DNA from: Plutella xylostella
Taxonomy: Eukaryota; Arthropoda; Insecta; Lepidoptera; Plutellidae
NCBI RefSeq assembly: GCF_932276165.1
Contig: NC_063984.1
Coordinates: 8,501,501-8,565,500, forward strand
Direction of reading: 5' to 3'
DNA length: 64,000 nt
The position numbers and the translations under genes are program-made. The notes below the pieces were generated by a model. It did no database searches. It was not told where the DNA came from and worked only from the letters and a program-made list of their open reading frames with translations. Within the stretch, counting starts at the first letter, position 1, and every line of letters begins with the position of its first letter. Below are positions 21,001-31,783 of the stretch, in pieces.

Positions 21001-21575
21001 CCACCAATTGCAGTGCATGTGCGGTGGCCTGCGCCTAAAAGTATACAGGCGGGGTGCCAACAGTGATGACTTCTAGTACCTAACCAGCCTGTAACTACAG
21101 CGCAGCAACGCAAAGCATCTTAGCTTCTAATCGCTCTTTTAATACTCTTCCTGTATATTTTTTGACGCAGGCAACCGTAGATACCGTACGTTAGTCCAAC
21201 TAACAAATCGTTACCTACGTTAATGTTTTGTATCTTTACCTATATCATCATCACGTCCCATCACGTCCCCACTGCTAGGACATGACTCATGGAGACACCA
21301 CGATGGCCTAGTGCGGGTTGGTGGACTTTACATGTTATAAATTCAATCTATCCATTTCCAGGGAGTTCCTGACAGTGTGCCACGCGGCGCTCCAACAGAA
21401 CGCCAAGCTGATCAGCAGCGACCAGGTGTCGTACCACGAGGCTCTCGAGGACAACTACTACAAGCTCAGCAACTCACTCTCCGAGATACTGGGGGAGCCA
21501 CTGCAGGACATATTGGTGAACGGGAACCTTAGCACCACCGTCACTGGGGTGGAAGTCGAGTCTAGCAACGCTTAA
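9057..21575 (+). CDS. DOCK9/10/11-type guanine nucleotide exchange factor (3' end)
   Basis: C-terminal about 375 residues of a Zizimin-class DOCK protein, which activates Cdc42/Rac through its DHR-2 domain at membranes. Exons: 9057-9469, 9824-10028, 10400-10565, 20794-20919, 21362-21575; all phases join. The first exon opens mid-codon after an acceptor (CCGCAG), so upstream exons exist outside the window. Recognisable DHR-2 blocks are KAERYELLGPLYRLVIPIYE, GRFYRVAFYGKSYFGDDEEG, IYKEPKITSLSEISEKLQTY, ENVKMIMDSAPV, AYIQVTYV, HNVKRFVYETPFT, SPIEVALSEM and QGSICVQVNAGPLAYANAFL. These match DOCK9/11 better than DOCK6/7/8. The C-terminus ends VEVESSNA. The fourth intron position (10566-20793) is over 10 kb and full of transposons. 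The donor of the second exon sits in a tandem repeat. Confidence 0.93.
10011..10154 (+). repeat. 58-bp tandem repeat spanning a DOCK splice donor
   Basis: The unit begins GACTCACGCATCTTACCGGT and is 58 bp. There are two full copies (10011-10068, 10069-10126) and the first 28 bases of a third (10127-10154). The first copy includes the last 18 bases of the DOCK exon and its GTGAG donor, so the exon end and donor are repeated three times. A diverged fourth piece may lie near 10246-10275. Confidence 0.92.
10186..10235 (-). mobile_element. LINE 3'-tail fragment
   Basis: On the minus strand it reads AGGTTGTCTGGTAGATATTA...AAGCCCGCCTTT, the 3' UTR motif shared with the other CR1/Jockey-like tails in this window (22981, 28216, 53340). 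Confidence 0.5.
10657..10818 (+). mobile_element. tRNA-derived SINE (family with ACGGTGAAAGAAAAC tail)
   Basis: The tRNA-like head GCGGTGGTAGCTTAGTCGGG with a degraded box B (GGTTCAAATGC) is followed by a body containing ACAATGTATACCATCGCTCT and CATCGTGAGGAAACCTGCAC. A longer inverted copy of the same family is at 53910-54147. Confidence 0.75.
11103..11371 (+). mobile_element. tRNA-derived SINE, full length
   Basis: The head GACCGAATGGCGTAGTGGTT with box B GGGTTCGATTCCCGG is followed by a body GCCCGCCCCCTATTACATTG and GCAAGGGAGTACATTAGTAC and a T-rich end. It is the same family as 28355-28625 and 47391-47655. Confidence 0.85.
12061..12292 (+). mobile_element. Miniature derivative of the 6-kb element
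   Basis: A 232-bp MITE with 28-bp perfect inverted repeats starting TATGTATCTAGCCTATCTGA, flanked by AT on both sides. Its interior matches the right end of the 6-kb element (14774-20751) from AGTTAAACATTGTGAGATTT to CCCGCGCGCCTCAGTT, including the TATA and initiator. It is an internally deleted copy inserted into the left arm of the 12025-14772 element. Confidence 0.8.
12207..12242 (+). promoter_or_regulatory. Transposon-borne TATA plus initiator
   Basis: TATATAAA (12207-12214) and the arthropod initiator TCAGTT (12237-12242) are spaced about 32 bases from T to the A of the initiator. The same pair is conserved in the minus-strand copy at 20568-20603, which argues that it is functional in the transposon family. 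Confidence 0.55.
13600..13867 (+). other. Possible alternative last exon in DOCK intron
   Basis: A good acceptor (TTTATTTTTCAG) at 13588-13599 is followed by sequence that, joined to the DOCK exon ending at 10565, reads 14 codons (S-DNNKENEKSTTPIN) and a stop at 13643-13645. Two AATAAA signals follow (13846-13851, 13862-13867). It could equally be a terminal exon belonging to the surrounding transposon, or chance. Confidence 0.3.
18035..18475. repeat. GC-rich minisatellite, about 51-58 bp units
   Basis: About eight imperfect units containing GCTGCGATGCAGGTGGCAC followed by GGTGGCCAGGGCCAGGACCG or GGCGGCCAGCGCAGGAGCAC. Units alternate between about 51 and 58 bp. GC content is far above the surrounding AT-rich DNA. 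All the overlapping open frames here come from the repeat's lack of stop codons. Confidence 0.9.
20568..20603 (-). promoter_or_regulatory. Promoter of the 6-kb element
   Basis: Minus strand TATATAAA (20596-20603) and TCAGTT (20568-20573) at the usual 30-base spacing. They precede a short frame at 20533 and a leader containing AAGTGAACACTTCGGC. Identical spacing in the miniature copy at 12207-12242. Confidence 0.55.
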
Positions 21576-23258
21576 GCGAGTTGCCGGCAAAATATAGGTA
21601 AAAACGGAAGGTGCCAATTCGCGCGCGCTCGCGAGTTGAAAAATAACTCAGTGGAATAGCACAATTTTTTGCACTATCGAATGTTTGATTTTAACTGGTA
21701 GGTGAGCAAGGTTTGGAAGTTTTTGAATATTTATTGTATTTAATTGCCATGTTTGTAAAAAAATATTTAAAACGTTTTTAAAACTACTTCGTACGTAAGC
21801 CGCGTGTCAAATAGAGGCGCTCGAATAGAAAAAAAAACGCATTTTATAGATACGGTGGGCGGTGAGGAATTTGTTTGATGAAATGAATCAGAATATTCTG
21901 TGGAATTCCAACTGTATACAGTTTGAATCCCCAGAAGATACAGTTCTATAGTGATAAATTATTGCAACGATAAACGTTGAAGTGTATAGGTAGTATAAAA
22001 AACATATCGCACTTCGAATTGCTTGTGTTTAGGCCAACTTGTTGCCAGAACAACCGCCGAGAGGCTTTAACGTCCGAAAAATCTTCCGATAACAGTTTTA
22101 CCCTTCTAGCATAAGATCATCATCCTTGGTGTCCTAAGACATCTTTTAAAATATATATAAATTTTAATAAAACCAAATTATAGTCGTCAATTAACAAGTC
22201 CATCCTTCCACTGCCAGTGGAGGTCCCTGCACTTGAGCCACATATTTACCAAATTTACATTTACAACTATTTAGTCATTTACAAAATACGTAGGAGTGCC
22301 ATGAGTTAATCATTACTAATAGTAATCGGCATCACAATGCACAAAATCTTAGTATTAGTAGTAGAAGTGAAAGAACTGGTAGCCAATTCTCAACCAAATT
22401 TTGCGCTATGGTTATGACGCGCCACTGAGAGGTTCAAACTGTGACCTCATTTATATGAACACAGTATTTATCAATATGATGGATCACTAGAAAGCAAGTT
22501 GAGTGCTCCTGCTTCGACAGTTTTCCGTTCAGTTAATTCACCTTTAACTGCATATCAAAAGGTACTGAACTAAAAAAAGGTATAACAGAAATTACAATAT
22601 AGTTATGTACTTTACAGTCCAGTTAAATAGTATGTATTGCCCCTGCCAACGTTCTTTGAATCTGAGATCAAAAATGTTGAAAATCCATAGTGACACACTA
22701 CTAAAGGCTGTTTCGAATGCCATCTTTTGCATATTTGTACTATGTAGTTTTTTTATATTGTAACCAAAAGTATGTACTAATTCCAGTACTCAGTACTTCC
22801 ATAATCACCTGAGTCGTCATGATATAAAGATAAAACTCAGATGATAATGGTTATAATAATGTGTATAATGTCTAAAGTGAAACCTAGATAAGCGGAATCA
22901 CTATAGTAGCCTGGAAGTCATGCCAATGTCCCTAAAGATTAGTATTAAAATCATTGTTTTCATTTATATTTATTTATAAACACTTTATTGTACATTATAA
23001 AGTTACAATTTTAAAAAGGAGAAGAACATTAAAAGAAAACTAACAATGTACAAAGGCGGGCTTATTGCCAAAAAGCAATTTCTTCCAGCCAACCCTTGTT
23101 ATTGTCACTAAACTTAACAAAACAAGGCTCTAATATCTTGGATTAGTTCTTTCAATGTAAAGTTTATGCTACCTCCATCATTGAGGCAGCTAGTAAGTAT
23201 ATTTATTTCTATAATAATGAGATTTAATTAATTACTCTTGTAAATTATTGGATTGAGA
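21576..23258. other. DOCK 3' UTR and intergenic DNA
   Basis: Follows the DOCK stop codon. A poly(A) signal AATAAA lies near 22166. The rest is AT-rich with no gene seen, apart from a minus-strand LINE tail at 22981-23112. Confidence 0.5.
22981..23112 (-). mobile_element. LINE 3' tail
   Basis: The minus strand reads AGGGTTGGCTGGAAGAAATT, then CAATAAGCCCGCCTTTGTAC and ends near an AATAAA: the 3' UTR motif of the CR1/Jockey-like family, with no coding sequence retained. Confidence 0.6.
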
Positions 23259-23291
23259 TCCTAACTAATATTATAAATGCGAAAGTAACTG

Positions 23292-23322
<31 letters not shown>

Positions 23323-23473
23323 TACTCTTTCACGCCAAAACTACTGAACGGATTTGAATGAAATTTGGTATACATATGGTATAGACCCTGGGAAAGAACA
23401 TAGGGTACTTTTTATCCCGGAATTCCCACAGGAAAACTTTTTAAGGCGAAGCGAAGCGCGCGGGAACAGCTAG
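23259..23473 (+). mobile_element. Lep1-type non-autonomous Helitron
   Basis: It starts TC then CTAACTAATATTATAAATGC, has an internal (CTGT)n microsatellite (23292-23321), the conserved block ACTGAACGGATTTGAATGAA and TACTTTTTATCCCGGAATTC, a GC-rich GCGAAGCGAAGCGCGCGGG stretch and the CTAG terminus, inserted between A and T. All are features of the Lep1 Helitrons described in Lepidoptera. Confidence 0.65.
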
Positions 23474-25367
23474 TTTTATATAAATTCACCTCTGTTTGTG
23501 GGACTGTAGGTCTGTCTTGAATTCCTACTTATCCAGGTTTTACTATATTAGAATCAAATAAGTTTATAGCAGATTTTAGTAAAATTACTCGGAATGTCCT
23601 GTAGGTATACTAATGAAATTTCCTATTTATTATCTTTAGATAGCATTCTTCACATCTTGCTCAAAATTATATTTAAATTATCGCTCACACATTGATCTGC
23701 TATGTATTTGATACGCTTTGTTCAATGATCTTTTTCTATAAATAGACTCATGGATGTTACCATGTATGATGTTTGGATCACAATAAAATAACTTTGTTTA
23801 CCTAAATGTTTGAGGTATTTTTTCAATGATTTGATGGTACACTTTTTATGTTGTAAAACTGCACATGGATATCTTTAATGTTTATTCATTTTGAAATGAG
23901 TTATACCTATTCAGATTTCAGGCTTTGTCTGCAACATTCATCGTATTTACTGACTTCTTTATGTACTTCTGTCCTACTGATGGGCAACTTTATTGTTTAC
24001 ATTTTGATTTTGTTTTGAAATATGCATTACTTTAATGCATAGGTACTCTTTTGTATGTAATTAATTTTAAAATACCCACCAATATGATTACGTGTATTTC
24101 ACTTAAAAGAGCAATATTTATCAAATTCTGTTTTTTTTATTTAAATAAGCTTACATTTAGGCTCGTCGCCCATTATCGGCATCGGCAGCCATCATTTTAG
24201 GTTATAGCATTTTATATATTAGCTTCATGCAATAAAGTAGAAAATTCCATATAAAAAATATATACATACTTTATTGAATGATGAATGAATGAATTTAATG
24301 TAATGTAACATAATATTTTGTTTATGTCCTAAAATGCTGATGCCTGCTGATTCAGAAAGTAGGCGTAGACCCTTATACGTAGAAATGCGGCTTTCGTTAT
24401 TTTCTTAATACTCAATTCATTCCATGACAAACCTAGATATTTACTTTTTTTTCGTACAAATGAAATGAATAATATATTAATGTTGCAAATATGTTATACT
24501 TTATTTACAGCCAAGGACCAGCGCACATTTTGATTCTATTTTATATTACTATTGACTAAATGTACCTTTAACTAGGAGTAGTTTCATTTACGAAATGCCT
24601 ACTTACTCTCAATCTCAATAATAGAATCAAATGTGCAATGGTTTTATCTGCTTTGCTACCTGTACCTACTTTATGTTTGTTTATATTATTTAGGTAAAAA
24701 GTCTTAATTTTTTTGTGTTAAGATTGTCTATTCCCTGTTACGTCAGTGTACTTACTATTTGCCAAGTCGCAGAAAGGAATTTTAAGCTCATTAAATCTAT
24801 GTCTGTCTCTTTCTGCCCCTATACTGTCAAAGCAAGGCAGCAATAAATTTAAGTTCCTTTTTGCAATTTAATAAAAATAAAATTTAATTTAAGTGTTTGA
24901 TAATTTTTATTTATGAATAACAGTCATGTTAATTGTGTATCTTTGTGTAAGAAAAAACAATTCTCTCGAATATGGTAACATATTATGTTGTGCACTTGGT
25001 AATAAAATTTGGCTGGCACCGATTTTTGCATGTTTTGCTATTATGATACTTCAACTGCTCTGTATTGGATAACAGATCTGGTTAAGCGTTTGTTTCTTGT
25101 TTGTTAATTTATTTCTTTAATTATTGTGTACGAATAATAATCATGATTGAACAAAATAATGTAGAGGATACTTTATAAATTCATCTTTGTATCTACTTAA
25201 TCAAAATGTAATCTGTGTATTTCACCGTTTAATACATTTTTTTTACATAAAACCTACTGTTTTGTTTAAATGATTTTGTAGGATCAACCCCAAACCAAAC
25301 CTGTCCAAAGTGCGATGGAGTCCTCGAAAGAAAGAGAACGACCTTAGAGGCGCAACAACTCACTTTA
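23474..25367. other. Intergenic AT-rich DNA
   Basis: No gene or clear repeat unit seen. Many short poly-A/T and ATTTA stretches. Confidence 0.5.
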
Positions 25368-25510
25368 AGCCCCTGTTTCACAATGTCTGGTTAGGCGCTA
25401 CCTGTCGGATAAAATACATGCTGTCACTGTCTAAAAAATAATAACAGAGAGTGACAGCATGTATTTTATCCGTCAGGTAGCCACTAACCAAACATTGTGA
25501 AACAGGCCCT
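25368..25510. mobile_element. Palindromic MITE
   Basis: 143 bp, almost entirely two inverted arms (starting AGSCCCTGTTTCACAATGT, then ACATGCTGTCACTGTC) around a short AAAAATAATAACAGAG centre, so a single strand would fold into one long hairpin. A partial second copy is at 56226-56325. Confidence 0.8.
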
Positions 25511-26759
25511 AAATGATGATCGCACACCGCGTTGAGTCCGCGAGGTAGTACTTACTTAGGTAGTTGGAGGAAAGTTTTTACACGATTCAAGTAGGTACTT
25601 ACTTACTTAAGTCCCTCGTCATGCACCTTTTCCTCAGCAGATGTCTAACTGTGGGTCGCCTTTTCTAAGCGATTATACCTACACAGCACCTCTCTAAGAC
25701 CGCTACTTCTCCACAGTGAATGATTACGGGCTGATGATGATGGAAACACCCCCAGTCCATAGAGAAAATTAACGCCTCAGCTCACGTAGAGGTGGCCCAA
25801 TGTTCAGCAAGGGTAGGTAGTTTATTCGACATTGGTTATTTAGATTAGTGATGTAACGAATATTCGCATTCGCGAATATTCGCATTTTTTTGGATATTCG
25901 CATTCGCATTCGCAAAATTTTGTGCGAATGTTTGCGAATATCAGTACTTATTAAAAAACTATTTGAAAATAATGGTAGATAGGTTAACAAAATCTAAATC
26001 CATTCGTCTATAACCTTTTTATTACAAGTTACCCTGTTAATCACATTTCCAGTCTTACTTTATCATTTGGTATTATTTATTTACTTTGGGAAATGAAACT
26101 TTACATATTATAGTTAATAGTTTCATAAGACCTAAACATAATAAAAAAGCCTATTTTGACAGTATACAGGGTTATTTGCAAGTAGACCTGATCCTTTCAG
26201 GAGGTGATAGAGGAAGGCCTTTTTCAGTCGATTGAAGCCTATATTGCATTATCCAAAACTTTACCATTTCTAAAATATTTAATATTTAAGTTTTTTTTAT
26301 TTTTTTGTCAAATTGTTATACTTAACACCGAAAATAAAAAAAATACTTTTTAGTTGTTTTGCATAAAAAAGTGTAAAATAATCAAATGTGCATTAATTGA
26401 CTTAAATTAGACATATAGTGCCACAATCTTATCTGTTCCGGTGGTCAAAATGTGCAACTAACGAGACGTCATTGTCAAACGTCATTTCATACTCTGTGCG
26501 TTATTTGAGTTGTCAATTTCTGCGAAGAGGCTGACGCTACGTTATTTAATTTGTTTTGTGATTTTCTGCGTGAAAATAATGCCAAAAGCGCTAAAATGTG
26601 ATGCAAGAAAAGTAATACTAGATATATTGGCTTTTATGCAGGAAGAATAACGTATTCAGACGCCTTTAATTCCGTTTGAAAAATTGGAAGAACGAGTTGC
26701 AGCGGGTACAGGTTAGTGTTGCCAAATATGACGAATATTTTTACCCATATACTCACATG

Positions 26760-27725
26760 TAATTAAAAAAAATAATTAAAATTGTTTATTGTACAAAAAA
26801 CACAAGTTAAAACAATTCGCAAGGGCCCCTGTACTAGGTGGGAACCTGTATTACTGGGTGCCCCGCTCAATCCACCAAGACAATAATTTAATAAAATACA
26901 ACTAATTTAACTAAGTAGGTACACATGATTAAATATATATACAAGTAAATATTAAAAGTACAGGTTTAAAATTTAATAACAATATAATACTAAAGTTATG
27001 ATTAGGTAACAAATATACAAAACTAATGCACAACACAAACTATAGGTATAAATAGATGATGATTGAAGTAGGCAGCAAAAAGAAGGTGTTCAGTTTATAA
27101 TATTTTCTGTTTCCTCATATGTTAAATTTATTAAGAACATTGATAAAATGCGTTTTATTTCCACTTTTGTTAGGGGGTAAATTTTAAGGGTTTTATTTAC
27201 TTTATTGTAGATAGATAAAGATTGGTATTTAAAATGTTTTTTTACGAATACGGTGTTTGGTTTTTGGAAGCTGCAAACAATGTAGTTTCTGCGTCTAAGC
27301 ATGATGTTTGGGTTAAATAAAAGATTTTTATGTTTTTTAAGAACAGTACTTAAGATATAATTTTGTCGCGCCGTCAGGATATTGTAGGTAGTATGTAACT
27401 GATAAGTGGAGAATCTGATAGGTTTGAAATGCATGACTTTTAGTAGCGCTCTTAGGGATCTTTCTATAGGCATAAAGTGAGTTTTAGATGCACCTCCCCA
27501 CACGGTTATACAGTATGTTAAAACAGATTGAGCTAACGCTTTGTAAGTGGAGTGAAGGAGGGAAACATCAGCAACGTAGCGCAGCTTCTTGAAAACCCAC
27601 ATCAATTTTCTAATTTTTTCAGACAAGTTAAGTATATGGGGCCGCCATGTGAGATGTTGGTCAATAATTACACCTAAATATTTTATTTTAGAGTCACTCT
27701 CAATTTTATTAATATTTTCACCCCA
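26760..27725 (-). pseudogene. 5'-truncated LINE, reverse transcriptase C-terminus
   Basis: The minus-strand frame to 27090 reads KYLGVIIDQHLTWRPHIL, then LSEKIRKLMWVFKKLR and LAQSVLTYCITVWGGASKTH: the thumb and C-terminal region of a CR1/Jockey-like reverse transcriptase. A 3' UTR of about 320 bp ends at an AATAAA and A-rich run near 26760. The palm catalytic motifs are missing through 5' truncation. Confidence 0.8.
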
Positions 27726-28139
27726 TCCCGTGCCCCAGCAGTGGGGACGGGATGGGTCATAATGAAAAGTATATAATATTTATCTTTCTTTGATTACAGG
27801 TGACATGTCACTTTAAATCTAAGGAAGTATACCAAGAAGAATTTCGCGCACCTGCAGCGATTTTAGACGAAATAATGATGATTAATGACATCGGAAGAAA
27901 TTGCTTTTTGTCCTTTGTCTGAATTTCTTTTAATTTTATGCTCTTATTTCTTGTTACTTTAGAAAATGTAAAATAAAGTGTTCATAAATAAATAAATAAT
28001 AATTAATAGTATTTTTTTTAAGTCTGTCTATCTCGGTATTTTCACGACCCACAGATCTGATATTACCTATACCATTGTAATCTAGATTTAATCTCCTATA
28101 TCAGAACATAATTAGAGCTTACTTTATTTCTGTTCGCCG

Positions 28140-28354
28140 TGTACAAATTTTCCATACAACAAATGTCGTTTGATTTATAGTATCCTCTTTCATTTACTAT
28201 CGACTAAATATCCTTCCACCCAAAGGTTGTCTGGAAGAAATCGCTTTAAGCGATAAGACCGCCATTTGTACATATCTGTTAGATTAAGTTTTGTATTGTT
28301 GTCCATATTTTTGTGTGCAAATAAAGAATATCTTATCTTATCTTATCTTATTTT
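28140..28354 (+). mobile_element. LINE 3' tail with TATCT repeats
   Basis: AGGTTGTCTGGAAGAAATCG and GATAAGACCGCCATTTGTAC, then AATAAAGAA and four TATCT repeats. It is the same 3' motif as the LINE at 53340-53490. Confidence 0.65.
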
Positions 28355-28625
28355 GACGACCGAATGGCGTAGTGGTTAGTGACCTGACTACTGAGCCGAT
28401 GGTCCCGGGTTCGATTCCCGGCTGGGGCAGATATTTGTTTAAACACAGATATTTGTTCTCAGGTCTTGGATGTGCCCGTAGAATGGCAATAGGCCCGCCC
28501 CCTATTACATTGGGACTAACATAACACTCTGGCGAAAAGTGGGTGCAGCAATGCACCTCTGCCTACCCCGCAAGGGAGTACATTAGTACAAGGCGTGAGT
28601 GCGTGTTTTTTTTTTTTTTTTTTTT
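28355..28625 (+). mobile_element. tRNA-derived SINE, full length
   Basis: Same family as 11103-11371; head ACCGAATGGCGTAGTGGTTA, box B GGGTTCGATTCCCGG, and an end of about 19 T residues. It sits directly after the TATCT tail of a LINE fragment. Confidence 0.85.
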
Positions 28626-30238
28626 CTTATCTTATTTTGATTTATGTATACTTATGAATGTACCTAATTATTAAATAGGCAATAGCAGAAATGCATTGTC
28701 GTTTAAACCACAAATAGGCAAAATTTTATCGATGGCACCACTGGATTCGATCACAGCGATGCCGTCACCGGAACAGATAAGATTGTGGCACTATAATACT
28801 TACCTCAAAAGAGTTAAACATTTTTTTTTAATATTCACAACGTAAAAAAAAGTTCAATTTAAAAAGAATATCATACGACAATTTTTTGCGCACTTCAGCT
28901 TTAAAACATTATCAACTTATAAGCTTTCAAATAAGATATTTCAATATCAAATCGATTTAGGTATCACCAACATATTATGGCCAAAACAACCAGCACAGGC
29001 GGGCAAAATTCAATAGGAAAACTAACAATATTAGCCCAATTTAAAGGTAAAAAGTGTGATTGTTTTCAGTCCTGTTGACTTTAGTATGGAAACCTCTATT
29101 GAGTTTTCTCCGATTTCTCTGGTTGTTTTGGCCATATCTTAGTGATACCTAAATCGTTTTGATATTGAAATATCTTATTTGAAAGCTTATAAGTTGACAA
29201 TGTTTTTAAGCTGAAGTGCACAAAAAAATTTCATATGAATTTTTTTTTAATTTAACTTATTTGTTTTTACGTTTTGTATATTTTTTTAATGTTTAACTAT
29301 TTTGAGGTATTGTGTCTAATTTAAGTCAATTAATGCACTTATTTATGCAAAACAACCAAAAAAGTTATTGAAATAGTTTTTTTTTATTTTCAGTTTTAAG
29401 CTTAAATTTTAAAAACTTACATATTCAATATGTTAGAAATGGTTAAGTTTCGGACAATGCATTATAGGGTTCAATCGACTGAAAATGTCTTCCTCTATCA
29501 CCTCTTGAAAGGATCAGGTCTACTTTACCAATAACCCTGAAGTGTCAGAGCAAGACAGCCATAGATTTAAATGTTTCGTGTAAGTCGTCCTCAGAAACCG
29601 CACACAGTCGCAATGTGTCGTAACAGTTACGGGGCTAACTAAAGTGTACTTTAAAAAAAACTGCGACAATTATTGGCTAGTCTGATTCGGAATGCGTCTT
29701 GAACGGAATGTACCTCGTCCAGTACTAGATAGTCACCAAACCATGCAAATGGCCCCAAATTTTAACACAAACTGAATATTCGCATTCGCATTCGCGAATG
29801 TCGATATCAGATATTCGCATTCGCGAATGTCCAAAAACACACATTCGTTACATCACTAATTTAGATTAAATTGCTCAGAGGAAGTTATTTACAGTTTGTA
29901 GTTGTAGCTCTAGAAAGTCTAGGATGCATCTATGATGCTATACACGGTGCTCGATTGTGGGTAACGCTCAGAATAAGAACACCTTCGACATTGATAGAAA
30001 TGTATTTTTTTTCGACATCCACAGGTTCTCTACGCTACCGCAGAAAAAATGTTGCATATACTTGACGTCTAATGTGATGTGACAGTTGACAGAGGGTTGA
30101 CACTGACAGCAGCTATTCGATTTTAGTTGAAGCGAAATTTCAGGTTTTATTATTTTTGTACAGACTTTCGCAATAATTAAGTGAAAAGTATATGAATGTG
30201 CTGATTTCCGTAACTATTGAGCATTTAACACAGTGGAC

Positions 30239-31783
30239 ATGGAAGACGAATTAGAGGATAGAGTAATAGAGCAAACATACTTGTCTTTTATGAAAATCGT
30301 CTCTCGATTAACGAGTAGTGTTCCCATTGATGCTCCGGTGAGCTATTTATGGAAAATGGTGCGTCTTTATTTACTGCGTTCTGAAGTCGTGGTCTGCACT
30401 CTTGCGTTTATACTTTTCTTCATGTATTTGCAAACAATCGAACTATGGAGTCGGGCACTTCTGAGCAGGCTCTCGCATGCAATGAGTCCTATGACCGCCG
30501 TCCAACGCATGAAACTAATGGACGGCTCAGATGCTGACAAGCAGAGCTGGGAGCTGAAAGCCTCACAAAGTGCAGCTTATGCAATCAAAGGCAGGAGAAT
30601 GCACATGGAAGACAGATTCATAATCAATGAGAATATAAACAACACAGGTGTTTCACTATTTGCCATTTTCGACGGTCATGGCGGCGACTTTGCTGCGAAC
30701 TATGCCAGAGACCACCTAATTCAGAACCTATTTAATAAAATTGTGGAGTTAAATGATTTTAAGGATGGTAAAATTACAACAACACCACCAAAAGAAAGTC
30801 CCGATGAGCCAAAGCCTAAAGAAGAAAGCAGTATCAGTGTGGAAAGAAAGACCAGCTTTAAAAAGGTAGGCTCAGTGGATGACACTTCAAAGAAAGAAAT
30901 AACGGACCCTCAATTACTGGCCCAACTGTCTAGAAACAGGCCTATCATTACAAGAGAAGTGCGACCTTCCACTCAGCCAATTCATAATGTTCAGGTCCCT
31001 TTGTCAAGCTACATAAATAAGGGTAAGATCAACTATGGGAAGTTGATGACAGATGAGGTTCTGTCAGCAGATAGATTGCTTGTGGCAGCAGCTAAGAAGT
31101 CAATGAATGTGGCGGGGACCACGGCCCTCATTGCCATCATGGAGGGCAACCAGCTGTATGTAGCCAATGTTGGGGACTCCCGCGGGGTCATGTGCGACTC
31201 CAAGGGGAATGCCATACCTGTCTCATTTGACCACAAACCGCAGCAGGTATTAATAATTTCCTTATTACTAGAATAAGACCTATCACTTTTAAATAATGAA
31301 ATTTTGATAGTAATTTATTTGATCTTATATCTTTTCTTTGATTGCCTGTTTAGAATTTAGCTTGCCCCCTATTTTATTTGTCAGCTATAACATATTATTT
31401 TATATATCTTTTAGGTCCGTGAACAAAAGAGGATTGAGGCAGCAGGTGGCTATATTGCGTTCAATGGAGTATGGAGGGTGGCAGGAATACTAGCCACCTC
31501 CAGGGCCATGGGGGACTACCCACTTAAGGACAAGAAGTTTGTGATTGCCGACCCCGACATTCTCACATTTGATGTGAGTGACCACAAGCCCATGTTTGTC
31601 ATTTTGGCCTCTGATGGACTATGGGACACTTTTACCAATGAGGAAGCTATCAAATTTGTTAAGGAAAGATTAGATGAACCAGACTTTGGAGCTAAGAGCT
31701 TGACACTTCAAGCATATTACAGAGGATCAGTGGACAACATCACTGTTTTGGTAATAAATTTCCTCAATAAATCTTTAGCATAG
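30239..31783 (+). CDS. PP2C-type protein phosphatase, PPM1L-like
   Basis: A 458-residue, metal-dependent Ser/Thr phosphatase. Exons 30239-31246 and 31415-31783, both junctions in phase 0. Residues 48-66 (VVVCTLAFILFFMYLQTIEL region) form one membrane segment, as in PPM1L, an ER-anchored regulator of stress-kinase and ceramide-transport signalling. PP2C motifs in order: RMHMEDR (120-126), FDGHGG (144-149), AGTTALIA (292-299), NVGDSRG (310-316), SRAMGDYPLK (365-374), ASDGLWD (401-407), DNITV (443-447). An extra loop of about 90 residues (172-265), charged and Ser/Pro-rich, is absent from mammalian PPM1L as I recall it. The ATG at 30239 is preferred over an in-frame GTG at 30233. No TATA box is seen. 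Confidence 0.94.

Larger units (their letters stand above)
26414..28795 (+). mobile_element. Inverted-repeat element inserted in the fold-back arm
   Basis: 30-bp perfect terminal inverted repeats starting TATAGTGCCACAATCTTATC. Near the left end a frame begins MPKALKCDARKVILDILAF, then an in-frame stop, then IQTPLIPFEKLEERVAAGT and a GTTAGT donor-like site. This resembles the N-terminal domain of lepidopteran Tc1-like transposases (inference from residue pattern). The rest was displaced by a LINE (26760-27725), a LINE tail and a SINE. TA flanks are possible but cannot be separated from the palindromic TATA ends. Confidence 0.6.
26167..29539. mobile_element. Fold-back element inside the hAT, split by an insertion
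   Basis: Outer inverted repeats start CAGGGTTATT and share AGTAGACCTGATCCTTTCA. The inversion continues inward through GCATTAATTGACTTAAATTA, ACCTCAAAA-AGTTAAACATT, GAAATATCTTATTTGAAAGC and TGGTTGTTTTGGCCATA to a centre near 29050. The left arm is 26167-26413 plus 28796-29010; the right arm is about 29090-29539. Without the 26414-28795 insertion it would be about 1 kb of near-continuous palindrome. Confidence 0.75.
25846..29858. mobile_element. hAT-type transposon, heavily invaded
   Basis: 4013 bp flanked by an exact 8-bp target duplication ATTTAGAT (25838-25845 and 29859-29866). Both ends begin TAGTGATGTAACGAAT, which fits the hAT consensus TAGNGATG. Next to the ends are clustered copies of ATTCGCATTCGCGAAT, typical of subterminal transposase sites. 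No hAT transposase was found; most of the interior consists of later insertions. Confidence 0.87.

Noticed and set aside
23292..23321. CRISPR-like or functional tandem array
   Set aside because: Simple CTGT microsatellite internal to a Lep1-type Helitron; no spacers.
30233..30238. GTG start two codons upstream of the PPM1L ATG
   Set aside because: Eukaryotic initiation strongly favours the ATG at 30239, which gives the expected N-terminus.
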